A stretch of DNA of 64,000 bases from Paenibacillus oryzisoli. Its GTDB lineage: Bacteria; Bacillota; Bacilli; Paenibacillales; NBRC-103111. The stretch is taken from assembly GCF_001653565.1 (NCBI RefSeq), contig NZ_LYPB01000073.1, positions 232,896 to 296,895 of the forward strand, read 5' to 3'. A program made the translations under genes and the position numbers. Positions 8,734 through 17,948 of this stretch are shown here, piece after piece; the first letter of the stretch is position 1; each line of letters begins with the position of its first letter. The notes beneath the pieces were generated by a model, which saw only the letters and a list, made by a program, of their open reading frames with translations, was not told the origin of the DNA and made no database searches.

Positions 8734-10011
8734 TTAAACGCCACTCCTTATCTCTGTTCGCAACACATAACGTCCTACCCATAACCCTAGTATGAGCAAA
8801 ATAGCACCAACCAACGTAGATACGCCATATATTTGCACCCACATCGGTTGATCCGTGATCAAGGCGTAAATCTTCCCTCCTGCAACTGGCCCCAAAAATG
8901 CCGCAAAGCCAGTAATGGCTGAGTACGTAGCAATATACATCGGACGTTCGCTCTTCGGCGTATCGCCAATCGTAAAAGCAAAAACCATCTGATTGAAGCC
9001 GCCCAAGCCAATTCCTAGCACGATATGAACTAAGAACAGTACAACCACAGCTGGAATGAAGGCGATAGCTCCCCATAATAAACAAGCCAATGCAATGATC
9101 GGAAGCGACCATAGCAGCAAAGTTTGAGCTGAGAATCGCGCATTCAAATTTCCCCATACATAATAGCTAGCCATCATGACTAACGTATGTACCACGGTAA
9201 TATAGGAAACCGTTCCATAGGATACGTTCATTAACTTCAGCATGACGTAGGAGAAAAGTGGCACCGTTAATCCTTGCACGAAGAGGAAGGCGGCCAGGAA
9301 AATAATCGCTTTGAGAAACGCGCGGTCCATCAGTGGCTTCCGGATCATCCCGACTGGATTGGAGGCTGTTGAAGGCTCGAATGGCGGATTCGGATACAAA
9401 AAGTAAGCAATTACGTTAAGAACCACACATACACTTACGATCATAAAAAGGTAATTGAAACCCTGTTCACCGGGGTACTTATCGAGAATCTGACCGCCTA
9501 CGAATAGCGCCAGCGAGCTCACACCACCTAGAATGGTATTACGCAGTCCAAAATATCGACCACGAATCGGTCCAGGTACCGCATCACTGATCAGTGATGT
9601 CCACACAATGCCCCCCGCCGCATTCCCCAGATGGGCAGCCGTGTACAGAATCATATACGTGATTACCCAATACTCTTGCGGTAAGACAAAAGGAATTAAA
9701 CCTACACAAGCCCATAATACACGATGGGTAGATCCGAAAATAATCAGCATGCGCTTCCGATTTTGGAATTTCTGCATAACAACAGCCATCCCGATTTGCA
9801 CAATGTTCACGACCGTCGTGATCGCTAGTATAAGTCCAATTTCCGTCGAGCTTGCCCCTAAGTAAATCAAGTAACCGGTTAGGAATGGCCCCCCAAGCAG
9901 TTGAAAAATAATAACAGCAGGAAAGCCCTCAAATGTTGCGACGAGTAGACTTTTACGGTAGGTGGACATTTTTCTCTTCGGCTTACGCGCATTCGGATCG
10001 AATAGTTTCAT
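8734..10011 (-). CDS. MFS transporter
   Basis: This is a major facilitator superfamily permease of 425 residues with about 12 hydrophobic segments. A cytoplasmic loop follows helix 2 (MQKFQNRKRMLI), and a central hydrophilic linker lies near NPPFEPSTASNPVG. The substrate cannot be read from sequence. Pairing with a downstream Gfo/Idh dehydrogenase suggests uptake and oxidation of a sugar or polyol. ATG 10011 follows a GGAG site. The gene is divergent from the small membrane-protein gene at 10141. Confidence 0.9.
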   Translation of the reverse strand: MKLFDPNARKPKRKMSTYRKSLLVATFEGFPAVIIFQLLGGPFLTGYLIYLGASSTEIGLILAITTVVNIVQIGMAVVMQKFQNRKRMLIIFGSTHRVLWACVGLIPFVLPQEYWVITYMILYTAAHLGNAAGGIVWTSLISDAVPGPIRGRYFGLRNTILGGVSSLALFVGGQILDKYPGEQGFNYLFMIVSVCVVLNVIAYFLYPNPPFEPSTASNPVGMIRKPLMDRAFLKAIIFLAAFLFVQGLTVPLFSYVMLKLMNVSYGTVSYITVVHTLVMMASYYVWGNLNARFSAQTLLLWSLPIIALACLLWGAIAFIPAVVVLFLVHIVLGIGLGGFNQMVFAFTIGDTPKSERPMYIATYSAITGFAAFLGPVAGGKIYALITDQPMWVQIYGVSTLVGAILLILGLWVGRYVLRTEIRSGV

Positions 10012-10140
10012 AGGTATTAAACTCCTTTTGTCGGTCTAGCAAGGTTAGCAGGATCTAATAGTTTACAACCTATGGGTTGCTTATGTTAAAATAGGAAAGA
10101 CTACCTAATCTATCATGTCAGGCGGGATCATCGAAACCTT

Positions 10141-10695
10141 ATGAAACCTAAATATTGGGGTTTGCTGGCAACTTTGTTGCTCTTTTTGATTTTCATTGTA
10201 CTCTCTCTGAAATTTGAGTCAACTACTTATTTGTATGTCGCTAGTGTTTGCCCGATTCTTGTGGTGCCCTTTTTACCTGATATTCGCTCAAATCAATATA
10301 TTAAGCCCAAAGGAAACGGCGCTGTACGCCTCATTTCAATGGAAAACAAAGATGGCGGCGATACTGATTTTCTCGTCATTCTTTTTGAACCGGGTTATGT
10401 CAAATGGAATGGCGGCAAACTTTTCTTCAATCTCTCCGATAATATGAAAGATGTGTATGTAAAGCCAGATCCATTTGCGGCAACGCTTACTGTACTCAAA
10501 TATGATCTGTTCAAGCATCGCCGTAAGAAACATTGGATTGGCATTTCCTTATCCCAACTTCAGCAGCGCACCGAACAGCTCTCTTATACAACCAATGAAG
10601 TTAACCGACTTATTATACGTACTTCGGATATTGAAGAATTGCTGCAAACCAACTTTAAACAACCTGCCTCGGTAGGCCAACAAGTTGGCGCTTAA
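10141..10695 (+). CDS. Uncharacterised membrane-anchored protein
   Basis: I do not recognise this 184-residue protein. Two hydrophobic segments lie at the N-terminus (residues 6-24 and 30-45), followed by a soluble domain of about 135 residues rich in beta-type sequence. A basic stretch (FKHRRKKHW) lies near residues 124-132, and the C-terminal part (SLSQLQQRTEQLSY onward) looks helical. The ribosome site (GGCGGG, about 14 bases upstream) is weak. It is a single gene divergent from the MFS gene and convergent with pepA, sharing a bidirectional terminator. Confidence 0.75.
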   Translation: MKPKYWGLLATLLLFLIFIVLSLKFESTTYLYVASVCPILVVPFLPDIRSNQYIKPKGNGAVRLISMENKDGGDTDFLVILFEPGYVKWNGGKLFFNLSDNMKDVYVKPDPFAATLTVLKYDLFKHRRKKHWIGISLSQLQQRTEQLSYTTNEVNRLIIRTSDIEELLQTNFKQPASVGQQVGA

Positions 10696-10707
10696 GGGGC
10701 ACCAAAC

Positions 10708-10786
10708 AAAAATCACCCAACGCTTGAGATCTCAGCCTAAGTAACAACTAGGTTTGAGGAATCTCAATCGCGGGTGATTTTTATTT
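10708..10786. terminator. Bidirectional terminator between the 10141 gene and pepA
   Basis: The outer stem AAAAATCACCC / GGGTGATTTTT is reinforced by an inner TTGAGAT / ATCTCAA pairing, with T-runs on both strands. Confidence 0.8.
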
Positions 10787-10794
10787 TAAAAAGA

Positions 10795-12303
10795 TTAAGT
10801 AAGGAGCTCGTCGCACAAATACGCCGCTAACGTACGAACCATTACACCTGTTGCCCCTTTGGGTTCGATGCCTTTGGCCGACCATAACCAAGCTGTACCA
10901 CCGGTATCCAAATGGATCCATGGGGTTTCTTCGGCAAAGTATCCAATGAATAGACCTGCCGTAATCGCCCCTGCCCAGCGGTCGGAGGAGGTCGCGTTTT
11001 TGATATCCGCTACATCGCTTTTTAGCATCGCACGATATTCAGGATAGTTGGGAAGCTGCCACACTTTCTCACCAGCATTTGCTGCTGCTTGTAGTAAAGG
11101 TTTTATGAATTCATCATCATTCGTAACGGCCCCTGTTGCGATGTCTGCCAATGAGACCAAAATCGCGCCCGTTAATGTCGCTACGTCGATGAGGCGGTTC
11201 GCCCCTTGCGCTTTCGCGTAAGTGATTCCCTCTGCCAGAATAATGCGGCCCTCCGCATCGGTATTCAAGACCTCCACGGAATGCCCGCTGAGCATCGTGA
11301 CGATATCCCCAGGACGGTATGCCGTACCCGACGTCATATTCTCAGCGGCGGGAATGACCACAACCATATTCACCTTCGGTTTCAATTGACCGACGACGTG
11401 AAGAGCTCCTAGCAGTGTGGCGGCTCCGCCCATGTCACTGATCATTTCTTCCATGCCGTCGGGCTTTTTCATCGAGATACCCCCGGTATCGAAGGTCACG
11501 CCCTTGCCGACGAGGCCCAGCACGTTGGCGCTATCCGGATCACCCGTGTAACGCAGGGTGATCATACGGGGCGGGTGGACGCTGCCCCCGCCCACCGCTA
11601 TGAGGCCGCCCATCCCGCGGGCGGCGATTTCGTGCTCATCCAGCACTTCTATGGCGAAGCCATAGTGCTGGGCTAGTTTGATGGCTTCCTCTGCGAGGGA
11701 AGCCGGCACAAGCTTGTTGCCCGGGAGGTTCGTGAGATCCCGGGCATAGTTCGTGCCTTCCGCAACCGCCTCGGCGGCTGCGACTGCACTTGCCAGAAGC
11801 GCTGCATCCGCAGCCGCTTCTGTGAGCAACACCGCCTGGCGCAGCTCCGCGCGCACAGGCTCGTTCTTGCGGTACGCCGCGATGCGGTACGTACCGAGGA
11901 GCAGCCCTTCGGTCAGCGCCGAGGCGCCTGACCGGGTGTCGAAGCCGCTTGGCAGCTTCAGCGCCAAGCGTTCGAACTGCAGCGCGAGCATCTTGCGCGC
12001 TGCGAAGACAGCGGCTGCGCGCAGCGTATCGCGCGTGGCAGCGGGGCCGAGCCCCGCTACCAGCACGTACGCGTACGGCAGCAGCCCGTGGGTCGGCAGC
12101 GCCTCGAGCTCGCCTGAGACGCCCGTGAATAGGCCCTTCGCGCGCATGCGCTCAAGGGCCTGGTCGAGCTGCGGCTGGCCGAGGACACCGTCCTGGCGCA
12201 GCTCCGATTCCGTGAGGCAGACGAGAATCGCGTCTGCCCCTTCTGTATTATCCAACAACGAGGTGTACACACGCGTTGTGATGTCAGTTATTTTCGCAAA
12301 CAT
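10795..12303 (-). CDS. pepA: Leucyl aminopeptidase (M17)
   Basis: This is a cytosolic two-metal aminopeptidase releasing N-terminal residues. The M17 signature NTDAEGRI is at residues 347-354. The metal- and catalysis-related segments GKGVTFDTGGISMKK (267-281) and the following SDMGGAA are intact. At 502 residues it is full length. The first 160 residues are the variable N-terminal domain, and the part encoded at 11560-12240 is clearly GC-richer than the rest. The start is ATG 12303. It is a single gene followed by the shared terminator. Confidence 0.96.
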   Translation of the reverse strand: MFAKITDITTRVYTSLLDNTEGADAILVCLTESELRQDGVLGQPQLDQALERMRAKGLFTGVSGELEALPTHGLLPYAYVLVAGLGPAATRDTLRAAAVFAARKMLALQFERLALKLPSGFDTRSGASALTEGLLLGTYRIAAYRKNEPVRAELRQAVLLTEAAADAALLASAVAAAEAVAEGTNYARDLTNLPGNKLVPASLAEEAIKLAQHYGFAIEVLDEHEIAARGMGGLIAVGGGSVHPPRMITLRYTGDPDSANVLGLVGKGVTFDTGGISMKKPDGMEEMISDMGGAATLLGALHVVGQLKPKVNMVVVIPAAENMTSGTAYRPGDIVTMLSGHSVEVLNTDAEGRIILAEGITYAKAQGANRLIDVATLTGAILVSLADIATGAVTNDDEFIKPLLQAAANAGEKVWQLPNYPEYRAMLKSDVADIKNATSSDRWAGAITAGLFIGYFAEETPWIHLDTGGTAWLWSAKGIEPKGATGVMVRTLAAYLCDELLT

Positions 12304-12751
12304 AGGAAATGATCCCTACTCTCATCCAAATTTCAATACTTGCTTCTTATTTTGCTATCTAGTCAAGCTACTCTACCTGACACTCAACCTGCTACCCTAA
12401 TTTATTCTTTACCTTGCACCCTATCATCCTAATCAACCATTCTTCCTAACCACGTTGCCCTAACTTGCTTCCCTAGCCGAACTCCCCGCCAATTAACTGG
12501 AAAAACTCCCGTTAATTCCTTACTTTCTAGCCAAATCATCCATTTAACTGGAAAAACTACAGTTATTTTCTACCTAATTGCCGTTTTCAAACCGATCTAG
12601 GCAAATTAACTACATAAAATCCATCTATTCCTCTAAATTCATCGGATTAGTCCAAATTAGCTGTACTTTTTCCATTTATTTGCTTGAGGTGTCGAAGTCG
12701 AACCCTGCTCCACTATCGCCTACCTACTTGCTCGACTACTCCCTCGTTCCC
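12304..12751. other. Gene-free stretch with dispersed hairpin repeats
   Basis: No convincing coding frame is seen over these 448 bases. The left part (12304-12480) is a C/T-rich, low-complexity run on this strand. The right part holds copies of the GGAAAAACTAC hairpin family, listed separately. Confidence 0.6.
12491..12682. repeat. Dispersed GGAAAAACTAC hairpin family, site 1
   Basis: Copies include TTAACTGGAAAAACTCCCGTTAA at 12493, TTAACTGGAAAAACTACAGTTA at 12544, and a degenerate inverted copy (TTAGCTGTACTTTTTCCATTTA) near 12657. The core GGAAAAACTA is flanked by complementary arms (AACTG / CAGTT). Related copies occur near 26.6 kb and 58.1 kb. Confidence 0.75.
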
Positions 12752-13765
12752 CTAATAAAACGAAGCTGCCTTCTGTACAACCGAGGACATCGGCAATTGG
12801 TACGGACACTTCGCTTCACACAGTGGAACTACCTTGCAAGGATCGTGGTCTGCACAGCTAGTTATTTTCTCCTGATGCCGCTGGAAAAATCCATTGCCCT
12901 TCGGCAGCAAACCGAATTTCTCCCTGAACTTGCTCGCGATCATCACATCAGGGATCGGGATTTCCAGTGGACACGAGCAATAATTGCACCGTCTGCAATC
13001 GTGCTCGCCTAGTTCAATTGCAAGCTGCTCTAGTTCACGGCGCTCCTCTGGGCCAACTTCTTTCTGTTGCGCATCCAAATTTTCTTGAACTTCCTTAACG
13101 CTGACCATTCCTGAAATGGTTACATGCACATCTTGGCTATACGGATAGCGGATCGCCTGTTCCACTGGTTGAATGAATCCACCTGACAACGGCTTCATCG
13201 CGACGCGCATCAAACCCATCTCAGCAGCTTTGGGAATTAGCTCATCTAAGGCGAAGGGCTGTGCCAAGTTCAGATGAAATAGAATTTGCGAGAACTGCTC
13301 GTTAGCAATCCATTTGACTAGTAAATCGGGACGATGTCCGGAAATGCCGATAAAGCGGACTTTGCCCTCGCGTTGAGCCTCTAATGCCGCCTCATAGGCG
13401 CCGCCGACTTCCATCGCTTTCTTATATTCAGTTACGTTATTCACATAGTGAATTTGTAGTAAATCAACATAATCGGTCTTCATGCGTACTAGGCTTCGCT
13501 CGATTTCCGCTTTCGCTGTAGCATAATCGCGTGCTCCCGTTTTCGTTGCCAAGAAAAATTCCTGTCTTCGATGTGAGATGCACTCCCCTATAATTTCTTC
13601 ACTATTCCTATATGCTGCCGCAGTATCTATGTAATTAATGCCATGGTCCAAAGCATAATTAAGCGCTTCTCTCGCTTGTTCCAAAGGAACGCTAGGCAAA
13701 TTCATGGCGCCAAACCCTAATGACGACACTTTATAACCTGACTTCCCAAATGTTGAATATCTCAA
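12752..13765 (-). CDS. Aldo/keto reductase with C-terminal 4Fe-4S domain
   Basis: The first ~250 residues form an aldo/keto reductase barrel: DTAAAYRNSEE supplies Asp and Tyr, ATKTGARD the Lys, and LQIHYVNNV the His. The last ~80 residues add a cysteine-rich iron-sulfur module: CRRCNYCSCP, and later CADHDPCKVVPLCEAKCP. This two-domain arrangement defines a known subgroup of predicted oxidoreductases that may use ferredoxin-like electron transfer. The start is TTG 13765 behind a GAGGGGG site. The substrate is unknown. No clear terminator follows. Confidence 0.9.
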   Translation of the reverse strand: MRYSTFGKSGYKVSSLGFGAMNLPSVPLEQAREALNYALDHGINYIDTAAAYRNSEEIIGECISHRRQEFFLATKTGARDYATAKAEIERSLVRMKTDYVDLLQIHYVNNVTEYKKAMEVGGAYEAALEAQREGKVRFIGISGHRPDLLVKWIANEQFSQILFHLNLAQPFALDELIPKAAEMGLMRVAMKPLSGGFIQPVEQAIRYPYSQDVHVTISGMVSVKEVQENLDAQQKEVGPEERRELEQLAIELGEHDCRRCNYCSCPLEIPIPDVMIASKFREKFGLLPKGNGFFQRHQEKITSCADHDPCKVVPLCEAKCPYQLPMSSVVQKAASFY

Positions 13766-13980
13766 GCCCTATTCCCCCTCAGGTTTGCTGGTCCATAACC
13801 AGATTAACTTACTCATCCTCGTTCTTTTCTTCATACTTACTTCTTCGCTCTTGTTACGCTTGTTGCTCTTCTACTTCTACTATTTCTTCCTCACGCTCTC
13901 CCGCAAGAGCTTTCCTTCTTCACTTCAATATTGTAATACAAGTCACTTCTACTTTCCATGCTCCACGAGGTCCCTTACAT

Positions 13981-14013
13981 GCAAAAACACCTGAGACAAT
14001 TGCCTCAGGTGCT
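13981..14013 (-). terminator. Terminator of the sigI-rsgI operon
   Basis: On the minus strand CACCTGAG / CTCAGGTG forms an 8-bp stem with an 8-base loop followed by TTTTTGC, just after the rsgI stop. Confidence 0.85.
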
Positions 14014-14019
14014 CTTCCT

Positions 14020-15459
14020 TTATCTTCTTCCGTCATTTTGATTCTCATTGTCATCCCGATCATTGTTTCCCCAGCCCCAGTTGATTCCTGGGAATTTCCC
14101 GTTGTCATCCTTAGAGAATGGGTTTACCGTAGGTTTACTTGAACTGGTTGGTTTCACTGTAGGCTTCGCTGTTGCCTTGGGCGTCGCTGTCGCTTTAGGC
14201 GTTGTCGTAACCTTTGGTGTAGGTGTAGCCTTCGGTGTCACAGTTGGTTTCTTCGTTACCGTAGGTTTCTTCCCATCATCGTCATCATCTCTATGATCCG
14301 GCTTTGGGGTCGGTTTGCGATCATCATTCTTGTCGTTATCATTCTTATCGTTGCCGTTATTTTTATCATTTCCGTTGTTCTTACCAGTGTTACTATTATT
14401 ATTGTTATTGCTATTGTTGTTATTATTTCTTCCGTTATTGTCATTCTGGTCTCTATCGTTCTTCGATGTTGGTGTCGGTGTCGGTGTCGGTTTCTTCGTC
14501 ACTTTGCCTGGAGTATTGTTTCCTGTGCTGTTACCTTTACCGTTGTTATTTTTGCTGTTCTTATCATCATCTTTCGAAGATGAATTAGACCCAGATTTGG
14601 CAACGGAAGTTTGAGCAGCCCGTTCACTCAGTTTACCGGACTTTTCGTCAGCAAGTAACCTTTGCAAAGAAGACTTATCAATCGGCTTGTCAGGTTTAAC
14701 AAACGTTTGAATACCACCGTTGTCCTTCGCAAGTTGATGAATGGAAGTTGTTTTGATGTCATCCAGCGATACTTTCGCACCATTATCAATGGCATTGAGG
14801 TAGATCGCGTATTTCCCTGCGGATATACCACTAGCTTTGGCTTCCTGTCTGACTTCTTGTGGCGCAGCGAAGGCTTGCACTTCATAATTCTTAACTTGAT
14901 CCGGATGACTCTCTTCGATGTGTTTATTAACCTGAGCTTTCAGTTTCGTCGCAATAGCTTCGTCGTCGACTGTGGTTTTGGCGCCTACAACTGTGGAGGA
15001 AATAATAATATCTCCTTCACCTTTCGCCAATGCCCCTTGCTCGGCCTTATCGAGAATATCAGACGTCACATCCGCTAAGGATTTACCTTCAAACACTAGG
15101 GCTTGAATCAGATCCTCTCCGTCAGTATTCAATCCACGCAGGTCACGAACAATCTCCTGATTATCAATGCCAATTTCAACACTTGGATTAATATCGATAC
15201 TTACATACGCAACTACGCTGTTGCCGGGCATGCCGCCTGACAAAGTTGTAACCAGAACGAAGCATACAACTATGGCAGCAGCCAATGCGGAAACGATAGC
15301 CATTTGCGGTACTTGTAACCGACGCTTCAGAGGTGAGTAGAGAATCTCTTCACCTAACTCGCAGCTGCGCGTACCCCTTGGTAACTTATCAAAATGCCCC
15401 TTTGAATTCATCACAATAATGGAGCTTTCGCTTAATTCCATTACGATCCCCTTGTTCAT
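14020..15459 (-). CDS. rsgI: Anti-sigma-I factor RsgI family protein
   Basis: This is a membrane-spanning anti-sigma factor that holds SigI inactive. The N-terminal cytoplasmic RsgI_N domain (about 1-55, MNKGIVMELSESSIIVM onward) binds the sigma factor. One transmembrane helix lies at about 55-75 (SALAAAIVVCFVLVTTL). The extracytoplasmic middle domain has YVSIDINPSVEIGID, typical of the family. The last ~190 residues are low complexity, with long Asn/Asp/Lys runs and Thr-Pro-Lys repeats, and no recognisable carbohydrate-binding domain. The gene follows sigI by 19 bases. The ligand, if any, is unknown. Confidence 0.93.
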   Translation of the reverse strand: MNKGIVMELSESSIIVMNSKGHFDKLPRGTRSCELGEEILYSPLKRRLQVPQMAIVSALAAAIVVCFVLVTTLSGGMPGNSVVAYVSIDINPSVEIGIDNQEIVRDLRGLNTDGEDLIQALVFEGKSLADVTSDILDKAEQGALAKGEGDIIISSTVVGAKTTVDDEAIATKLKAQVNKHIEESHPDQVKNYEVQAFAAPQEVRQEAKASGISAGKYAIYLNAIDNGAKVSLDDIKTTSIHQLAKDNGGIQTFVKPDKPIDKSSLQRLLADEKSGKLSERAAQTSVAKSGSNSSSKDDDKNSKNNNGKGNSTGNNTPGKVTKKPTPTPTPTSKNDRDQNDNNGRNNNNNSNNNNNSNTGKNNGNDKNNGNDKNDNDKNDDRKPTPKPDHRDDDDDGKKPTVTKKPTVTPKATPTPKVTTTPKATATPKATAKPTVKPTSSSKPTVNPFSKDDNGKFPGINWGWGNNDRDDNENQNDGRR

Positions 15460-15478
15460 GCGCTGTTCTTCCTTTCAT

Positions 15479-16267
15479 TCAACTTTCTTCATCACGAATA
15501 TGTAAGTAATCCCGTAAATACGGGTATGGTCCGTTAAAAATAAGTGCAATGGCAATGATGTACTTACGATTTCGTTCCAAAGTTTTTCTAGATACTTGAA
15601 CTTGCTCGAGCAGCTCTTTAATTGGCAGCTGTCGTTTCGTCAACAGAGTGCGCATAAGCTCTGAATCCAGTGCAAGCGTGCGGCCGATACCGAATAGCAT
15701 CTGCCTTGAGTCGTCATGCTTGGGGGAGGCATCTGTTAATTCTGAGAAATTAATGTCAAAATCACTTAAGCAGCGATTAAAATCAATAATCTCACTTCGC
15801 CTTTCTTCTAAACCCTTCTGCTTCTCATAGGCTTCAATGGCTTGATGAACCTCAATTGGATTCATTAAGTTGTCTTCATCATCTTCTTGATCAAACGAGC
15901 TATAAGGGATTTGTCCTTTAAATCGTTGCTCCTTACGAATAAAGTCAATGAGCCTTCGCCGGATAACCGTTTCTGCAAAACCAAGAAATGATCTTCCCAT
16001 CACCGAAGAATATTGATTAATAGCTTCATTAAAAGCTGCTAAGGCGATGCTAAACTCATCATCCCTTGCGGGATCAATGAATCTTTTGCAGAACCTACTC
16101 GTTACTTTCGCTACATAGGGCTGATAATCTGCAATAAATTGATTCCTTAGTCGTAGGTCTCCTTTTTGTATCTGATGTATAGTTACCTCAAGTGAAGAGG
16201 CTTGCGGTTCATTTTTTCCATGGGACTCATTCTTTCCCAGAAACTTTTTGAATAGTACCAGTAGCAC
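15479..16267 (-). CDS. sigI: RNA polymerase sigma factor SigI
   Basis: This is an alternative sigma-70 family factor of the SigI type (heat and cell-wall or polysaccharide stress in Bacillus and Clostridium). Region 2 is recognisable around RDDEFSIALAAFNEAINQYSSVMGRSFLGFAETVIRRRLIDFIRKE (quoted in pieces: RDDEFSIALAAFNEAI, then FLGFAETVIRRRLIDFIRKE), and the C-terminal part includes KTLERNRKYIIAIALIFNG, a SigI hallmark. The start is GTG 16267 with AGGTGG close upstream; the short spacing leaves some doubt. It is followed by rsgI in the conserved order. A candidate SigI-type autoregulatory promoter lies at 16292-16320. Confidence 0.93.
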   Translation of the reverse strand: MLLVLFKKFLGKNESHGKNEPQASSLEVTIHQIQKGDLRLRNQFIADYQPYVAKVTSRFCKRFIDPARDDEFSIALAAFNEAINQYSSVMGRSFLGFAETVIRRRLIDFIRKEQRFKGQIPYSSFDQEDDEDNLMNPIEVHQAIEAYEKQKGLEERRSEIIDFNRCLSDFDINFSELTDASPKHDDSRQMLFGIGRTLALDSELMRTLLTKRQLPIKELLEQVQVSRKTLERNRKYIIAIALIFNGPYPYLRDYLHIRDEES

Positions 16268-16291
16268 CTTTCCACCTCACAGTATAGTAGT

Positions 16292-16320
16292 TTCGTCCTT
16301 GTATATATCAATTCGGGGGG
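16292..16320 (-). promoter_or_regulatory. Candidate SigI-dependent promoter of sigI
   Basis: On the minus strand a C-rich -35 (CCCCCC, 16315-16320) is followed 19 bases later by CGAA (16292-16295), about 25 bases before the sigI start. This resembles the C-rich / CGAA elements described for SigI promoters as I recall them. A perfect TATAAT (16358-16363) further upstream may be a separate SigA -10 without a good -35. Confidence 0.45.
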
Positions 16321-16519
16321 TACGTATGATGAAATTTATAAATAATTTGCTGATTCATTATAACATAGATCTTTAAATGAGCACCTACTGGCAAATAAAC
16401 CCTTGTTTACGGTTTCAATTGCTTTATCAATCCTTTATAATATTAAGAAAACCTCTATCAGGGTGCCGTCTCAGATGAGCCATGTTGAATAGAGGAGGTA
16501 CGACAGGGAGGTGTTTTAT

Positions 16520-17161
16520 TTGGAAGCAAGCAATAACTTTGGAAAGTTTCTTGAAACATTAAGGGGCAAAGCTTCTTTGCGTAAAGCAGCTAACAAAAGC
16601 GGCCTATCTCATGCATATATTAGAGATTTGGAATTGGGTCGTAATCGTACGACCAATGATGTTATTAAACCATCTCCAGAGACCTTGAGAAAGTTGGCAC
16701 AAGCTTATCAATACCCGTATACGGATTTACTTAAAAAGGCAGGATATTTAGAAGAAACTTCCACGTGGTCGAAGCCAGGGCAAGCTGATTTAGATACGAT
16801 CTGGTATGTTGAATTTGGAATTCAATCTATTATCTACTATTCAGAAGAAGGCATGCGCGAAGAACAGGTCGAATCTCTCGTGGCATTCACACACTTTATT
16901 GAAACATTAACAGAGCACCATTTTGTGAAAATGGATATGCATCTTTTCGTAAATTTGAACAAAATAAAAAAGTATGCCTCAGCAGAAGGCAAACTTTATT
17001 TTGATACATATGAAAATGCACCCTTCATCATTGCAGCAGCAATCCCACAGAAGAAGTATCATCAGACTATTCTTGATTATGTCGCATTTAATAATGGACA
17101 CGCCTTGGAATCAATGGGTCATTCATGTCCCTCATCTTTGAATGCCAAGTTCTTTACTTAA
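16520..17161 (+). CDS. XRE-family helix-turn-helix regulator
   Basis: The first ~75 residues form an XRE helix-turn-helix: LRKAANKSGLSHAYIRDLE (with R and K order as encoded) and LGRNRTT, then LAQAYQYPYTDLLKKAGY. The remaining ~140 residues are an unrecognised domain. The frame reaches a GTG at 16511, but that overlaps the AGGGAGGTG ribosome site; TTG 16520 is properly spaced, so I choose it. The 3' end overlaps the convergent membrane-protein gene by 30 bases. Its target is unknown. Confidence 0.85.
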   Translation: MEASNNFGKFLETLRGKASLRKAANKSGLSHAYIRDLELGRNRTTNDVIKPSPETLRKLAQAYQYPYTDLLKKAGYLEETSTWSKPGQADLDTIWYVEFGIQSIIYYSEEGMREEQVESLVAFTHFIETLTEHHFVKMDMHLFVNLNKIKKYASAEGKLYFDTYENAPFIIAAAIPQKKYHQTILDYVAFNNGHALESMGHSCPSSLNAKFFT

Positions 17162-17776
17162 CATGACGTAGAAGAATAGAATTGTTGCCATACTCAATAA
17201 CTGAATGGGCATCACGACACTGAATACATTATCACTAAAAGCATGACGGTAAACCATGCCGATAATAACAACGATCATGTATAAATAGGCCCCGACATTT
17301 TCTCGATTGAACGGAATTCTCGTATAATGCGAAAGAAAAGTAAATCCTAATCTCCGCTTATATAACGTCATCAGGAATGTGACTACCCCCAGCAAAATAA
17401 AGAGTCGCGTTACATAAAAAATGGCACTATCATTTTTCATCACGTTATAAACTTCGTCTTGTGTTAAACTGATGCAAACGATGACTGTCGTTGATATGAG
17501 AACTGGCATAATGTAGCCCGAAAGTGCTATAAGTAAAGCAGGTACAAACCGATATTTCCATACACACATAAGTAGAATACTTATGATGCAAACCGATATT
17601 AAAGGGGAATTATTAATTACTGAGAGCAGTGCGCCAACCAGCACGGCAACCGATATTTGTTTCCAATATGGCTTTATTCGAATGCGAAATAGCAACAAGG
17701 AGAATAAGACCATGGGAACAAAATGAATAATGGCTAGTATAAATTTTACCCATGTGAACAATTGCGCTTTCCCCAT
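17132..17776 (-). CDS. Uncharacterised six-helix membrane protein
   Basis: I do not recognise this 214-residue protein beyond its topology. About six hydrophobic segments alternate with short basic loops (FRIRIKPYWK, YKRRLGF). The layout recalls the membrane sensor half of Agr- or LytS-like kinases, but no kinase domain is present. It ends in a 30-base tail-to-tail overlap with the XRE gene and is divergent from the LytTR response regulator at 17949, so the three may form one regulatory unit; this is inference from position. Confidence 0.75.
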   Translation of the reverse strand: MGKAQLFTWVKFILAIIHFVPMVLFSLLLFRIRIKPYWKQISVAVLVGALLSVINNSPLISVCIISILLMCVWKYRFVPALLIALSGYIMPVLISTTVIVCISLTQDEVYNVMKNDSAIFYVTRLFILLGVVTFLMTLYKRRLGFTFLSHYTRIPFNRENVGAYLYMIVVIIGMVYRHAFSDNVFSVVMPIQLLSMATILFFYVMLSKELGIQR

Positions 17777-17948
17777 TTCTAAGCGAAGAAATCATACGAT
17801 AAGCAACTTGACAATTTTTATCTTTACATATAAAAGTATACAAGATATTCGTACTTTTGCATTCGAAGTGGACTAAGTTGGCTGTTATAGCGTATAAGAT
17901 GACAAAAATTCTGCGATTGTCTAGAAAGGATTGGAGTGAGATCCGTAC

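Noticed and set aside
12304-12480. C/T-rich tract as a coding region
   Set aside because: The plus-strand frame over it is only an extension of a pepA shadow frame and has low-complexity composition.
14256-14614. Hydrophobic ORFs opposite the rsgI tail
   Set aside because: Ile/Val/Leu-rich frames are the complement of the Asn/Asp-coding low-complexity tail.
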